64,000 nucleotides of DNA from Fuerstiella sp041398845. Its GTDB lineage: Bacteria; Planctomycetota; Planctomycetia; Planctomycetales; Planctomycetaceae. Below the pieces are notes generated by a model. It worked only from the letters and a program-made list of their open reading frames with translations, was not told where the DNA came from and made no database searches. Position 1 is the first letter of the stretch. Each line of letters begins with the position of its first letter. The DNA is taken from the NCBI GenBank assembly GCA_041398845.1, contig JAWKTZ010000008.1, positions 434,001 to 498,000 on the forward strand, in the 5' to 3' direction. Of this stretch, positions 54,031-63,343 are shown one piece after another. Both the position numbers and the translations under genes were made by a program.

Positions 54031-55674
54031 ATGGATACGGCTGAACCCCTGGAATCGACGCCTCGCCAACGCTGGTGGATACTGCTTTGCGTCGCCGCGA
54101 TTCTGCTGCCTTGGCTGAGCATTCTGGTGGCTCATTATGTGGGCAACGGCAATCAGGCCACCGGCTTTATTCAATACGATCAGCCGTATTATGTGGCGAA
54201 TGGTCGAGCAGCCTTTGAACGAGGCAACGGATTTCTGTATCCCAATCCGTCAGATGCGAGTGCCGATGCTCCGGCCATTTACTTTCACTGGCTGCCGTGG
54301 CTGCTGGGAATTCTGGTGGCACGGATCGGGCTGGAACCGGGCATGGCGTACTCCCTGCTGACCGCAGGAATGCTGCCTGTGTTCGGCTGGCTGACATGGC
54401 AGTTGGTGCAGCGACGCAGCACTCTGCACCGACTGTCTCTGATGGTGCTGGCCGTCTGGGGCGGTGGCGTTCTGTCGCTGCTGGGATTGCTGCGTGGAGC
54501 AGCAACGGGCCTGTCAATAACGGACGGCGTCTTTGAGTTTGATCCGACGGAAGGTCTGTGGTTTCTGAACTGGGGACGCAACACCATCTACGGAATTGAA
54601 ATCACCTATCACTGTTTTGTGGCAACGACATGGTTGCTGATCATGCAGCGACGGCATGGCTGGGCACTGCTGTGTTCGGGCATTCTGGCGATGACTCATC
54701 CCTGGTCCGGGCTTGAACTGCTGCTGATGGTGAATGCCTGGTTGCTGCTGAATTCGGCCATGCTGCGTACTGGACGCAGCATGGTCGATCTCGGGATTGC
54801 CATGCTGTTGATCGTTCTGCTGCTGGGATACTACAAGGTGTGGCTGCCCACATTTCCCTCTCATGCCGCCCTGCAGCACAACTGGTCACTGAACTGGCGA
54901 GCCGAATGGAGCACTGTGCTGTACGCTTATGGTCCGATCGGGATGCTGGCGATGGCTCAGCTCAGTCACCGTGGTTTCCGACCCACTGAGGATGAAAAAT
55001 TTCTGCTGGTCTCGGCGGCCGTGGCGTTTGGTTTGAGCATTCACGACCGAATTCTTCCCAAAGCCGTTCAGCCACTGCATTTTACTCGAGGCTACGTCTG
55101 GATGCCGCTGTTTCTGATTGCCGTCCCGACCATTGTTCGAATGCTGACATCGCTGACAGAGCTGCCGCATCTGCAGCGCCGTATGATTGTGACGAGCCTG
55201 TTTTTATTCGCCTGCTTCGACAACATCGCGTTTGTGGCAACTCACAGCTACTGGCAGTTCACGGCCAGTGGCCCGGAAGGCTTCTATCTGACAGCCGATG
55301 ATCGCGATGTTCTGCAGACTGTTCAGCACGAGGGGAAAGACCGCATCGTGTTCTGTGAATCACTGGACCTGAGCTATCTGATGCCGACCTATGCACCCGT
55401 GCGCCCCTGGCTGTGTCACAAGTTCAACACTCCCGACTATGTCGACCGTCAGAAAGAACTGCATCACGCGATTCTGAATAACGCCATCGACCCGTCCCTG
55501 CTGCCGCCCGACATTCAGATGCTGGTGCTGGCTCGTGACCGCGACGCTGCACTGCTGGATTCTTCTGTCGACTGGAAACCGGTGGCGAAAAAGAACGGCA
55601 AGTGGCAGGTCTGGAAGCGGGATGATGTTCACGTGGCGTCGCAGGAACCGCAGACAAAGGCATTCCCTCAATGA
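54031..55674 (+). CDS. Polytopic membrane protein, GT-C glycosyltransferase-like
   Basis: This encodes 547 residues with about 11 membrane segments between residues 15 and 410 (for example WWILLCVAAILLPWLSILV, MVDLGIAMLLIVLLLGYY, MPLFLIAVPTIVRML). After the first segment lies an acidic loop with YDQPYYVANGRAAFERG, in the place where GT-C transferases (GT39/PMT type) carry catalytic acids. No defined PMT or ArnT signature is certain. The C-terminal ~150 residues are soluble (LTADDRDVLQTV, LARDRDAALLD) and may lie in the periplasm. The start at 54031 has no strong ribosome site. It follows the SGNH gene after 277 bases and overlaps trpF by ATGA. A role in envelope polysaccharide synthesis is inferred. 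Confidence 0.7.
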   Translation: MDTAEPLESTPRQRWWILLCVAAILLPWLSILVAHYVGNGNQATGFIQYDQPYYVANGRAAFERGNGFLYPNPSDASADAPAIYFHWLPWLLGILVARIGLEPGMAYSLLTAGMLPVFGWLTWQLVQRRSTLHRLSLMVLAVWGGGVLSLLGLLRGAATGLSITDGVFEFDPTEGLWFLNWGRNTIYGIEITYHCFVATTWLLIMQRRHGWALLCSGILAMTHPWSGLELLLMVNAWLLLNSAMLRTGRSMVDLGIAMLLIVLLLGYYKVWLPTFPSHAALQHNWSLNWRAEWSTVLYAYGPIGMLAMAQLSHRGFRPTEDEKFLLVSAAVAFGLSIHDRILPKAVQPLHFTRGYVWMPLFLIAVPTIVRMLTSLTELPHLQRRMIVTSLFLFACFDNIAFVATHSYWQFTASGPEGFYLTADDRDVLQTVQHEGKDRIVFCESLDLSYLMPTYAPVRPWLCHKFNTPDYVDRQKELHHAILNNAIDPSLLPPDIQMLVLARDRDAALLDSSVDWKPVAKKNGKWQVWKRDDVHVASQEPQTKAFPQ

Positions 55675-56360
55675 TCGGCACAACAGAAAACAGCCGAATG
55701 TGGATTAAAATCTGCGGTGTCACCTCCGTCGACGACGCCACCATGATCGCTCAGGCCGGAGCCGACGCCATTGGTCTGAACTTCTATGCGAAGTCCAGTC
55801 GTTACATCGCCCCGGAAACCGCTCGAATTATCCGTGATGCCGTGGCGGATCGAGTCGGCGTTGTGGGTGTGTTTGTCAATTCGTCAGCCGACGAAGTCGC
55901 CACGATTGCTCAACAGGTCGGTCTGAACACGGTGCAGTTTCATGGCGACGAGCCCGCCGACGTGATCGCTGAATTCCATTGCCTCTGCCCGGATGTGGGA
56001 ATCGTGCGGGCGTTCCGAGTGGGCTCGGAGGGCATCGCATCGCTGCAGCAGTCTCTGAGGGAACTGATCGCCATAGGAATTCCTTTGACTGCCATTCTGG
56101 TGGACGCTCTGGTCGCAGGAGAATATGGCGGAACCGGTCGACAGGTGAATCCAGAGTGGCTGCACGGTCGTCCGGAGACATGGCCGCCCATGATTCTGGC
56201 GGGCGGACTGACGCCAGCCACTGTTTCAGCGGCGATTCAATCCGTTCGGCCATGGGGCGTTGATACCGCCAGCGGAGTGGAACAGTCACCGGGTGTCAAA
56301 GATGCTGATAAGGTTCAGCAGTTCATTCGAGCGGTGTGTGACAGTCCGAACCGGCCGTGA
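55671..56360 (+). CDS. trpF: Phosphoribosylanthranilate isomerase
   Basis: This encodes 229 residues of the TIM-barrel PRAI family, which isomerises N-(5-phosphoribosyl)-anthranilate in tryptophan synthesis. Visible motifs are the catalytic-Cys strand WIKICGVTSVDDA, AGADAIGLNFYAKSSRYI, VGVFVN, VQFHGDE, the catalytic-Asp strand TAILVDALVAGEYGGTG, LAGGLTPATV and GVDTASGVEQSPGVKD. Length is normal. The ATG at 55671 overlaps the preceding stop (ATGA), and an ATG at 55698 before WIKICG is the other choice. No other trp genes are in the window, so it is separated from the rest of the pathway and coupled to a membrane-protein gene instead. Confidence 0.96.
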   Translation: MIGTTENSRMWIKICGVTSVDDATMIAQAGADAIGLNFYAKSSRYIAPETARIIRDAVADRVGVVGVFVNSSADEVATIAQQVGLNTVQFHGDEPADVIAEFHCLCPDVGIVRAFRVGSEGIASLQQSLRELIAIGIPLTAILVDALVAGEYGGTGRQVNPEWLHGRPETWPPMILAGGLTPATVSAAIQSVRPWGVDTASGVEQSPGVKDADKVQQFIRAVCDSPNRP

Positions 56361-56488
56361 CCATCACGCCTTCCGGACGAATTGCGATTTCAGCGATATC
56401 GCACCAAGGCCATCAATTCGGCAGTCGATGTCGTGATCCCCGTCGACCAGACGGATGTTGCGGACCTTCGTACCGACCTTCCGGCGTG

Positions 56489-59400
56489 TTACTCGATTGT
56501 GAAGTTCTGAGCAACGCTCCATGCGGGATTGACACCGGCGCCCACCATGCGCACCCATGCTCGATACTGGCCGGCAGGAAGTGCGGCTGCGGTGAAAGAG
56601 TTGGCGGTGAGCGTGGTTTCGTGAATGGCACGGTTGCCGGCAGTCACGTTGTTGACCCACAGTTCGTACTGCACACCGGCCACTCCGGGATTCGTCCATG
56701 CAAAGAACACATTGCTGCCACTGACGGTCGATGTTGCGGCCGGTGCCACAATCCGTACCACCGCAGACGCGGGTGCCGAAGCAATTGTGAAGGCTCGATC
56801 ATCACTCCACGCCGATGGTGTTCCACTCGCGTCCACACTGCGGACACGAACACGGTAGTTGCCGACCGCAAACACCTGCGGCGGTCGATGCACCGTCGAC
56901 GTCAGTCCCTGAGCAGCATAGACCTGAATGGCGGGACTCTGATCTGTGTCGTAGATTTCCACCTGGTACGATGCTGCTCCGGCCACGGCAGACCATGTGA
57001 TGGCCGGAACCGGCTCGTCGGTCGTGGCGGCCGGCGAGGTAATCACAGGTGCTCCCGTCGATTCCGCAACGATGACCGTCAGCGGCGTCGACCAGGGCGT
57101 GACGGCTGTCGCGTTGTCAAAGGCTCGAACCCACACGCGATACGTACCTGGCAGCAGAGCTTCGTCCGGAGTAAACGAGGTGCCGGTGATGTCGCTGTTG
57201 AAGACCGTCGCGACAACGCTGCGGGTTTCGTCATTGATCCAGATCGCGTAGCGGGTTGCTGTATCCACGATCGGCCATGTGAATGTTGGCCGCGTGTTGA
57301 AGGTGGATCCTCCGGAATTCAACAGCCGCACCGATCCTGTGGAGGTGCCGACGGTAAATTCAGCCGTCTGAATGGCGTCGAACAGACCCGCCCGGCGAGC
57401 TGTCACTTCGATTTGATAAGATCCCGGTGACAGCGTTTCATCAACCGTCACGTGGTTGGTCGTGACGGTGAGCTGTCTGAGCAGCGTTTGATTCTGACGC
57501 AGACGGACGACGTAGGAATCCGTGTTCTGCACGGCACTCCAGGCGATGGTCGGCAGCGTGTTCAATGTGTTGCTGACGGGAGCCCAGATCGTGGGCTGCG
57601 ACGAAGCTTCCGTCACCTGAAACGTCACCGGGCTGCTCCAGCCACCGATCGACGAACCCCCGTTGTTGGCCCGCACCCAGGCTCGATAAGTGCCGGGCGT
57701 CAGCGGAGTTGTGGGTTGATAGGCCGTGCCGCTCAATGTATTTTCAAACACATGCCGCGAAACCCCGTTGGTGACATCGTCGATCCACAGATCGTAACGC
57801 GTGGCATTGGGCACGGCAGTCCAGCCCAGTACGGGAACCGGGTTGGATTCGTCCGAGTAGATCCGTGTGAATTCCGCTCGCCCCGCTGTCGTGGCCACAA
57901 TCTGAAACGTCGATGGTCCACCGGCAGCGGCCACACCGTTGACTTCGATACGGGCTTCATAACTTCCGGGCGGCAGTCCCGTCGGCGGCGTGTACGACAG
58001 GCCTTCGACCGGACTCACATCAATCACGCGGTCTCCTGTGACTGTGTTGGTGACGATCAGTCGCTGAGTTCCCGTTGTTGGTCGCCATGCAATCACCGGA
58101 GCGGCGTTGGTGGAAGTACCTGCCGGGCTGGTGATTTCGCCGGCATTGGCTGCTGTGGCCGCCACTGAAAAAAGAAAAGGATCACTCCAGCCGCCCAGCG
58201 CTCCGCTGTCGCTGAAGGCTCGCACCCACGCACGATAACTGCCGGCCGGCAGCGACGTGGACGGAGTAAACGAAGTCTGCGACAGATCCAGTTGGTTGAT
58301 GACTCGGCTGATATTGTTGCCAATATCGTCAACCCACAGTTGATAACGAGTGGCCGACGGAGTAGCCGACCATGCAAATGTGGGAAGCGATGATGTTCCC
58401 GTCTGAGGATTGGCGGCAACAGGATCGGTGATGGTCGGACTGCCGATTTTTTCCTGAATCGTGAACTGCTGAGGATCACTGTAACCCAGCGGCCCGGCCG
58501 CAGTGACCGCGCGATAACGCCACGCATAGGTTCCGGGGCGCAAAGCATTTTCCGGGCGGTAACTGGTCTTCGAAAGCTGCGACTGCAGAATGATGACGTT
58601 GTTGCCGTTGGTGACATCCGTCACTTCCAGTTCGTACCGCAACGCTCCGGTCGTGGCGGGCCAGTTGAATGACGGCAGAGTATCAATCGTCGTCGTGTTG
58701 GGAACAATGGAAATCGGATGGTCTTCCACTTCACCATCCGAAGCTGCTCCCACGGGATTGCCGGCGGCGGCATCGGTGCTGAGTCGAAAGCGGGCGAACG
58801 TAGTAACGGGCTCACCGGCTTCCGGAAAGTTCAGCGTGACGTTGCCGTTGGTGGTTCCCGCCGGAACACTGGCCTGAGCGCGTTCGCCGCTGCTGAAAAC
58901 TCCGTCCGCATTGAAGTCAACCCATCCGGTGAGCGTTGCGGCGGTTGCGGTGTTGTTGGTTACATTGACCTGCAGAAAGCCCGCTGTTCCCGCCGTCAGT
59001 GACAAGGCGTCGGAACCGACGAAACCTTCGTCGTCGGTGCCGGCGGAATCATCGGCCGAGGCAGAAGCATTCTGTCGACTGCCATCGTCGCCGTCGGCCG
59101 GAGTATCACCGATAAACAGACCGGATACGATTGTGTGGTGAGGCCCGTTGTCGGCAGATCGGGAATTATAATTCTGAGGTCCCGTTCCGGCGGTTGCGTC
59201 CGGCGCATCGCCATAGTCGACCGGGGCGGCCACAGGGCTCACATCCCAGCCAAGGTCATCCAGCGCTGCCCAGTCCAGATTCGTAAAATGCTTGCGAGTG
59301 CCGGTGGTGATCTGAGGATCCATCGCGGCTTCCTGAACGGTTGTCGTTCCGGGCAGTGTGCTGGTGGTTCCGCTCACCCAGTGACTGCCATCGGAGTGCA

Positions 59401-60157
59401 TCGGAACAGTGCCACCGTTGGCCGCAACAGATGCCGCTCCCGTGAACCGATTCGCCGTGTTGGTCAGGCGGCGAAAGGATTCGGCCGTGCCATATCCCAA
59501 CACGTGGGCCATTTCGTGAAGCGCTACGGAATAGAAATCGTTCTGTCCGCTGGTGGGAGGATCCTGCGAGAAGTTCCAGTTGACCGAGTTGTCAAACGAA
59601 ATGGTTCCTCCCCACGGCGCGAAATCCGTATCGTTGGTACCGTTGGGGATGACTCCCGACTCACCGCGCGTTTCCACTGCGGTGTTGAACGCCGGTGATC
59701 CCACCGAACTGAAACCGCCTGGACCGCCAATCCCCAGACCTGACGACAGGTTTCGAGCCCCCACATAAACCACCACCGTATCGGCCGGAATGGTGGGATT
59801 GCTGACGGTTGTCTGAGCGCCGGTGGTGGGATTGTTGATGATCGCGTTCCACGAATTTCCTCCGCTCGGAACAATTGCGTCCAGAGTATCCGTGATGCGG
59901 GATTCATAAACCGACGCCACCTGCTCCAGCACATCGCGGCGAGCCTGCACATTGAAGAAGCCACTGGTGTCGTACGTGTAGTCGATCCGGATATCCAAAG
60001 TCAGCAGCAGTCGAGGCTCAAGATTTTCCACAGGAGTCTGACGCAAAGCCACCTGGCGCCGACGAGACACCTGGCGACGGCTGCGACTGCGACACCAGTC
60101 TTCCCTGAGCCACAAGATCGGTGACAATCGAGAACACAACCAGTTTTGAATACTCAT
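56489..60157 (-). CDS. Matrixin-like metalloprotease with LEPR-XLL, GEVED and eight FN3-like repeats
   Basis: This encodes 1,222 residues from the ATG at 60157 (MSIQNWLCSR). Another ATG lies at 60193. LEPRLLL (46-52) is the canonical planctomycete N-terminal motif. The protease domain (~55-320) contains VALHEMAHVLGYG (about 212-221), an HExxHxxGxx zinc site, and the family-like NTDFAPWGGTISFDN stretch. A GEVED domain follows (VDYGDAPDATAGTG to SDGEVEDHPISI, ~325-485). Eight ~85-residue repeats share patterns such as LPTFAWSATPSATRYQLWVD then GSYRAWVRAF and fill the rest to the C-terminus, suggesting FN3-like sandwiches. It is predicted to be secreted or surface-bound and may digest extracellular protein. 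It converges on trpF with a 128-base gap. Confidence 0.9.
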   Translation of the reverse strand: MSIQNWLCSRLSPILWLREDWCRSRSRRQVSRRRQVALRQTPVENLEPRLLLTLDIRIDYTYDTSGFFNVQARRDVLEQVASVYESRITDTLDAIVPSGGNSWNAIINNPTTGAQTTVSNPTIPADTVVVYVGARNLSSGLGIGGPGGFSSVGSPAFNTAVETRGESGVIPNGTNDTDFAPWGGTISFDNSVNWNFSQDPPTSGQNDFYSVALHEMAHVLGYGTAESFRRLTNTANRFTGAASVAANGGTVPMHSDGSHWVSGTTSTLPGTTTVQEAAMDPQITTGTRKHFTNLDWAALDDLGWDVSPVAAPVDYGDAPDATAGTGPQNYNSRSADNGPHHTIVSGLFIGDTPADGDDGSRQNASASADDSAGTDDEGFVGSDALSLTAGTAGFLQVNVTNNTATAATLTGWVDFNADGVFSSGERAQASVPAGTTNGNVTLNFPEAGEPVTTFARFRLSTDAAAGNPVGAASDGEVEDHPISIVPNTTTIDTLPSFNWPATTGALRYELEVTDVTNGNNVIILQSQLSKTSYRPENALRPGTYAWRYRAVTAAGPLGYSDPQQFTIQEKIGSPTITDPVAANPQTGTSSLPTFAWSATPSATRYQLWVDDIGNNISRVINQLDLSQTSFTPSTSLPAGSYRAWVRAFSDSGALGGWSDPFLFSVAATAANAGEITSPAGTSTNAAPVIAWRPTTGTQRLIVTNTVTGDRVIDVSPVEGLSYTPPTGLPPGSYEARIEVNGVAAAGGPSTFQIVATTAGRAEFTRIYSDESNPVPVLGWTAVPNATRYDLWIDDVTNGVSRHVFENTLSGTAYQPTTPLTPGTYRAWVRANNGGSSIGGWSSPVTFQVTEASSQPTIWAPVSNTLNTLPTIAWSAVQNTDSYVVRLRQNQTLLRQLTVTTNHVTVDETLSPGSYQIEVTARRAGLFDAIQTAEFTVGTSTGSVRLLNSGGSTFNTRPTFTWPIVDTATRYAIWINDETRSVVATVFNSDITGTSFTPDEALLPGTYRVWVRAFDNATAVTPWSTPLTVIVAESTGAPVITSPAATTDEPVPAITWSAVAGAASYQVEIYDTDQSPAIQVYAAQGLTSTVHRPPQVFAVGNYRVRVRSVDASGTPSAWSDDRAFTIASAPASAVVRIVAPAATSTVSGSNVFFAWTNPGVAGVQYELWVNNVTAGNRAIHETTLTANSFTAAALPAGQYRAWVRMVGAGVNPAWSVAQNFTIE

Positions 60158-60722
60158 CCCACAGCCCCGCTCAAAGTTTCTGATTCGTATCATCGCGCCA
60201 GTCGATCGACTCCGCGATTCTATCGCCTCAGATCAATCTGTCAGCCGTCAATCGGCAATGGACGTCACAAAAAAGGCTCAACCACAGCGTCACCGTAACA
60301 TTGCTCAAACCTCTTTGTATGCCCGACGAATTCTGAGCAGAAATCCAACAGGTCTCGACCACGTGTCCGGCTAGAGGCTATCTGAAAAAGGGGTCTGACC
60401 CTTTGGATGGCTGCAAAATGACAGTGAAAACGGCTGCCCGGAGAGGGTCAGACCGCTTTTTCAGATAGCCTCCAGGAAATTCCGGCAGGCTGGTCAACGA
60501 CCGGCGGATGAAGACATAAGAGTCCGCAGGAACGCATTCCTCAGCAGCGGAATCTGCCGATGCTCCGGCAGAGTGATGATTGAATGCGGAAATCTGCCGC
60601 GCATCGGCAAGGCCGTCTGGACCGAATTTGCACATTCTTCTAAAGTTGAAGCACGGTTTTGGTCTGAGATCCTGCGTTGTCCGGACGACCGCTTTCGTCA
60701 CATCGATTCAAGGAAGACACGG
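60158..60722. other. Divergent region with a palindromic repeat
   Basis: No gene is supported between the matrixin start and the exported protein start. An open frame in phase with the downstream gene runs from 60573, but it shows no signal peptide until 60723. The 60374-60472 palindrome occupies part of it. No promoter pair is convincing. Confidence 0.45.
60374..60472. repeat. Palindromic repeat, GAGGCTATCTGAAAAAG family
   Basis: GAGGCTATCTGAAAAAG with GGGTCTGACCCT (60374-60402) pairs with AGGGTCAGACC GCTTTTTCAGATAGCCTC (60444-60472), matching at 28 of 29 positions. The 41-base loop is GC-rich. Related half-copies lie at 31879-31891 (TAGAGGCTATCTG) and 61776-61803 (AGAGTCTGTCTGAAAACGGG). 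Confidence 0.85.
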
Positions 60723-61769
60723 ATGTTCTCCTTCTCCACACTCCGTATCACCGTCACATTGCTGCTGATGTTCGTCTGTTCTGTCGCCTCGGCCAGAACG
60801 GAAGCGATCAAGGGCAAGCGCTACACTCTGTCGCCTCAGCACGGCCCGTGGATGGTGATGGCGGCGGCGCTCCGCGACGTGCCGGAAGAACGCCGCACGA
60901 AAACCGGCATGACGGCATGGGAGGCCGCCGATCAACTGGTGTATGAACTGCGGCGACAGGGAATTCCGGCCTACACCTATCTGCAGAACATGGAAGTCGC
61001 CGACGTCAGCGGCCGCACCGCCGACAAGGATACCCGGAAGTACATTGCTCGCCACGAAGCCATTGCCGTGCTGGCCGGAAGTTTTCCGTCAGCCGACGAC
61101 GAACTGGCTCAGCGCGTCCTGAAATATCTGAAGAACGATTTCCATCCTGAGTTTCTGGACAACCAGGCCAACGGCGGCCTGCTGGCAAGAATCCCCGGCC
61201 GCAAAGCGCCGCTGGCTCGAGCCCACATGACGACCAATCCGTTGATGCCCGCATCAGAAGTCAAACGCCGCACTGTGGATCCGCTGGTGCAGAAACTGAA
61301 TTCCGGTGAAGAATTTTCGCTCACCCGCAACAAGGGCAAGTACTCTCTGAAGATTGCGACGTTCCGAGGAAACTCCATCGTGCAGACGGAGTTTTCTCAG
61401 TCCGAGAAGGCCGCGAAGCACTTCGAAAAATTCTTCGGCAGCAATCTCGACGAATCAGCAAACAGCGCCTGGGAACTGACTCAGGCACTGCGTTCCGCTC
61501 GCAAGCTGGGCTACGATGAAGACATCGAAGCGTACGTGTTTCATGATCGCTATGAATCGTATGTGACGGTCGGATCGTTCGACAGTCCTCAGGATCCGCG
61601 GCTGATTGCGATGGCTCGACGGTTTCGGGCCAAGGAGGTGCCGAATCAGCGAGGCGACATGGTGATGATTGCGGAAGCTTTTACGATTCCCAGAAATGTC
61701 CGGCCCGGACAGCAGCCGGATAAGTACTGGCTGTTTGATACGGTCCCGACGCTGGTGAGCGTTCCGTAG
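60723..61769 (+). CDS. Exported protein of unknown function, SPOR-like N-terminal region
   Basis: This encodes 348 residues from the ATG at 60723, with AAGGAAG seven bases before it. The signal peptide is MFSFSTLRITVTLLLMFVCSVASA. The segment GMTAWEAADQLVYELRRQGI with YTYLQ after it resembles a SPOR-type peptidoglycan-binding fold. A second such region (GYDEDIEAYVFHDRYESYVTVGSF) has the same beta-alpha-beta look. Between them is a Lys-rich central part (NKGKYSLKIATFRGNSIVQT). SPOR domains bind denuded glycan strands, so an envelope role is plausible but not shown. The family is not identified with certainty. A decayed copy of the 60374 repeat lies right after its stop. Confidence 0.65.
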   Translation: MFSFSTLRITVTLLLMFVCSVASARTEAIKGKRYTLSPQHGPWMVMAAALRDVPEERRTKTGMTAWEAADQLVYELRRQGIPAYTYLQNMEVADVSGRTADKDTRKYIARHEAIAVLAGSFPSADDELAQRVLKYLKNDFHPEFLDNQANGGLLARIPGRKAPLARAHMTTNPLMPASEVKRRTVDPLVQKLNSGEEFSLTRNKGKYSLKIATFRGNSIVQTEFSQSEKAAKHFEKFFGSNLDESANSAWELTQALRSARKLGYDEDIEAYVFHDRYESYVTVGSFDSPQDPRLIAMARRFRAKEVPNQRGDMVMIAEAFTIPRNVRPGQQPDKYWLFDTVPTLVSVP

Positions 61770-61821
61770 GTCGATAGAGTCTGTCTGAAAACGGGTCTGC
61801 CGATTTCAATAAACGGAGCCT

Positions 61822-63156
61822 CTACGTTGCAGAAGCCGCTGTCTTGACGATGTTCAGGGCATCGACTTCGACTTTCTGCAGAGCTCGCTTGCCCAGTTTC
61901 AATTCCTGAGCAGCAAGGTCACGGAAATCCGAAATCAGGCTGACTCGATCCGCAAACTCAAAGGCGGCCGCCAGCGGAGCTTCTTCCAGATCCGGGTCGC
62001 AGGTCACAAAATCCAGCAACAGAAAGCACAGGTATTTCTTCAGCGAATCATCACATTGACCGATGCGATCGTTCAGGTCGTTCGTCGGAGTCACGGACGT
62101 GTCGGCGTCCGCAGAGTCGACGGCGTCGTGTTTTGGCTTCCGTTTCGGAATGCGGAAGTCTTCGAAGAACCGCTTCGCGTGCCCCAGAACCAGATCGGTC
62201 TGCAGCCATGTCGGCGACAGGTATTCGGTAAGCACATCCCGAGTCAGTTCGACCATCCGCGACTGCTGCAGCAGGTCCAGTTGCTGCATTTCCAGCGGAC
62301 CTTCGATCAGAATCCGCAGCCGTTCATCGACACCATCCGGATTTTCCGGGGCGCCCTGCCAAAGCTGCAGCGCTCGTGCTCGAATGTACATTTCAGGATG
62401 AGTGATCCCTTCACTGCCTGAGATGCCGCCAGCCAGCACTTCTGCGGCCTGTTTCAGATAAGCCTCGGCATTGACGGCTTTCAGTCCGGTTTCCATCTTG
62501 ACCAGAGTACGAACAACGGCGTGCATGTCTTCCGTCACAGCAGCCGCGCGGCGATCGCAATGGAGTTCTGTGTACAGACGATGAGACCGCCATGTGCGAT
62601 CATGAGGAGCGTCCGCTGCCTGGTCCGCGATCATGGCTGACAGAATCTGCTCCATCACAAGGTATGCTCCATCATCCAGCGAATACAGTTCGTGGTGAGC
62701 CATCTCGTGAGCCAGCAGTGCGGACAGTTCAGTACCGCTCAACGTTTCCTGAACAGGCCCGTGCAGAACAATGTGCGCTTCTCCGGGTAACCATGCCAGC
62801 GAGGCGTTGAGTCCACTGGCGTGCTGAGCCTGGTAAAGAGTGACTTCCGCAGCCATGTGCATGCGCTGCCGCACCGCATCCGCCTGTTCGTACAGCTCAG
62901 ACGCCGATTCCCGGTCCAGCCGATACGCTGTCTTCAACAGTTCCAGTTTCACCGCCTCGACGCTCTGCTGCCGTGCCTGATGAGACGAAAACCATTTCCA
63001 GAGTTCCGCTTCCTGAGTCTTCAGATAGTCCAGCAACTGGCGGTGGTATGCGGTCGGACGAACAGGAACGCCGATGACCTCCCGGCTTTCGGTTGAAGCG
63101 GACGGACAGGCGTCGGACGATTCAGAAACATCTGGCTCATCAAAGGAATTGGTCAT
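61822..63156 (-). CDS. M48-like zinc metallopeptidase
   Basis: This encodes 444 residues from the ATG at 63156. The frame is open to 63261, and an ATG at 63198 is another choice. The zinc motif LLAHEMAHHELY gives HExxH at 150-154, and the third ligand is probably Glu 197 in YTELHCDRRAA (the ELxxD pattern of M48 enzymes). The catalytic domain covers ~90-300. No signal peptide or membrane segment is visible, unlike HtpX, so it is predicted cytoplasmic. The C-terminal ~180 residues are helical. The first ~35 residues are acidic and Ser-rich. The substrate is not known. Confidence 0.85.
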   Translation of the reverse strand: MTNSFDEPDVSESSDACPSASTESREVIGVPVRPTAYHRQLLDYLKTQEAELWKWFSSHQARQQSVEAVKLELLKTAYRLDRESASELYEQADAVRQRMHMAAEVTLYQAQHASGLNASLAWLPGEAHIVLHGPVQETLSGTELSALLAHEMAHHELYSLDDGAYLVMEQILSAMIADQAADAPHDRTWRSHRLYTELHCDRRAAAVTEDMHAVVRTLVKMETGLKAVNAEAYLKQAAEVLAGGISGSEGITHPEMYIRARALQLWQGAPENPDGVDERLRILIEGPLEMQQLDLLQQSRMVELTRDVLTEYLSPTWLQTDLVLGHAKRFFEDFRIPKRKPKHDAVDSADADTSVTPTNDLNDRIGQCDDSLKKYLCFLLLDFVTCDPDLEEAPLAAAFEFADRVSLISDFRDLAAQELKLGKRALQKVEVDALNIVKTAASAT

Positions 63157-63343
63157 TGCGGAGGCATGATAATACACAGATTGCCGTTCGTGAATCATGA
63201 CGAACAACGATTGCTCTCGTCCCGGGCAACGCCGGCTCCACTTTGGCAAAGCATTCTCCACAGACTTGATGGCCTGCTGTCAGGCCTGTAGGAATGTGTC
63301 TGCCAACGAGATCGATCTGGCAGCCAACAAGCCTCCGACTGTT

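Noticed and set aside
56357..57430. 357-codon plus-strand open frame after trpF
   Set aside because: It runs opposite the FN3-like repeats of the matrixin gene and its product has no recognisable domain.
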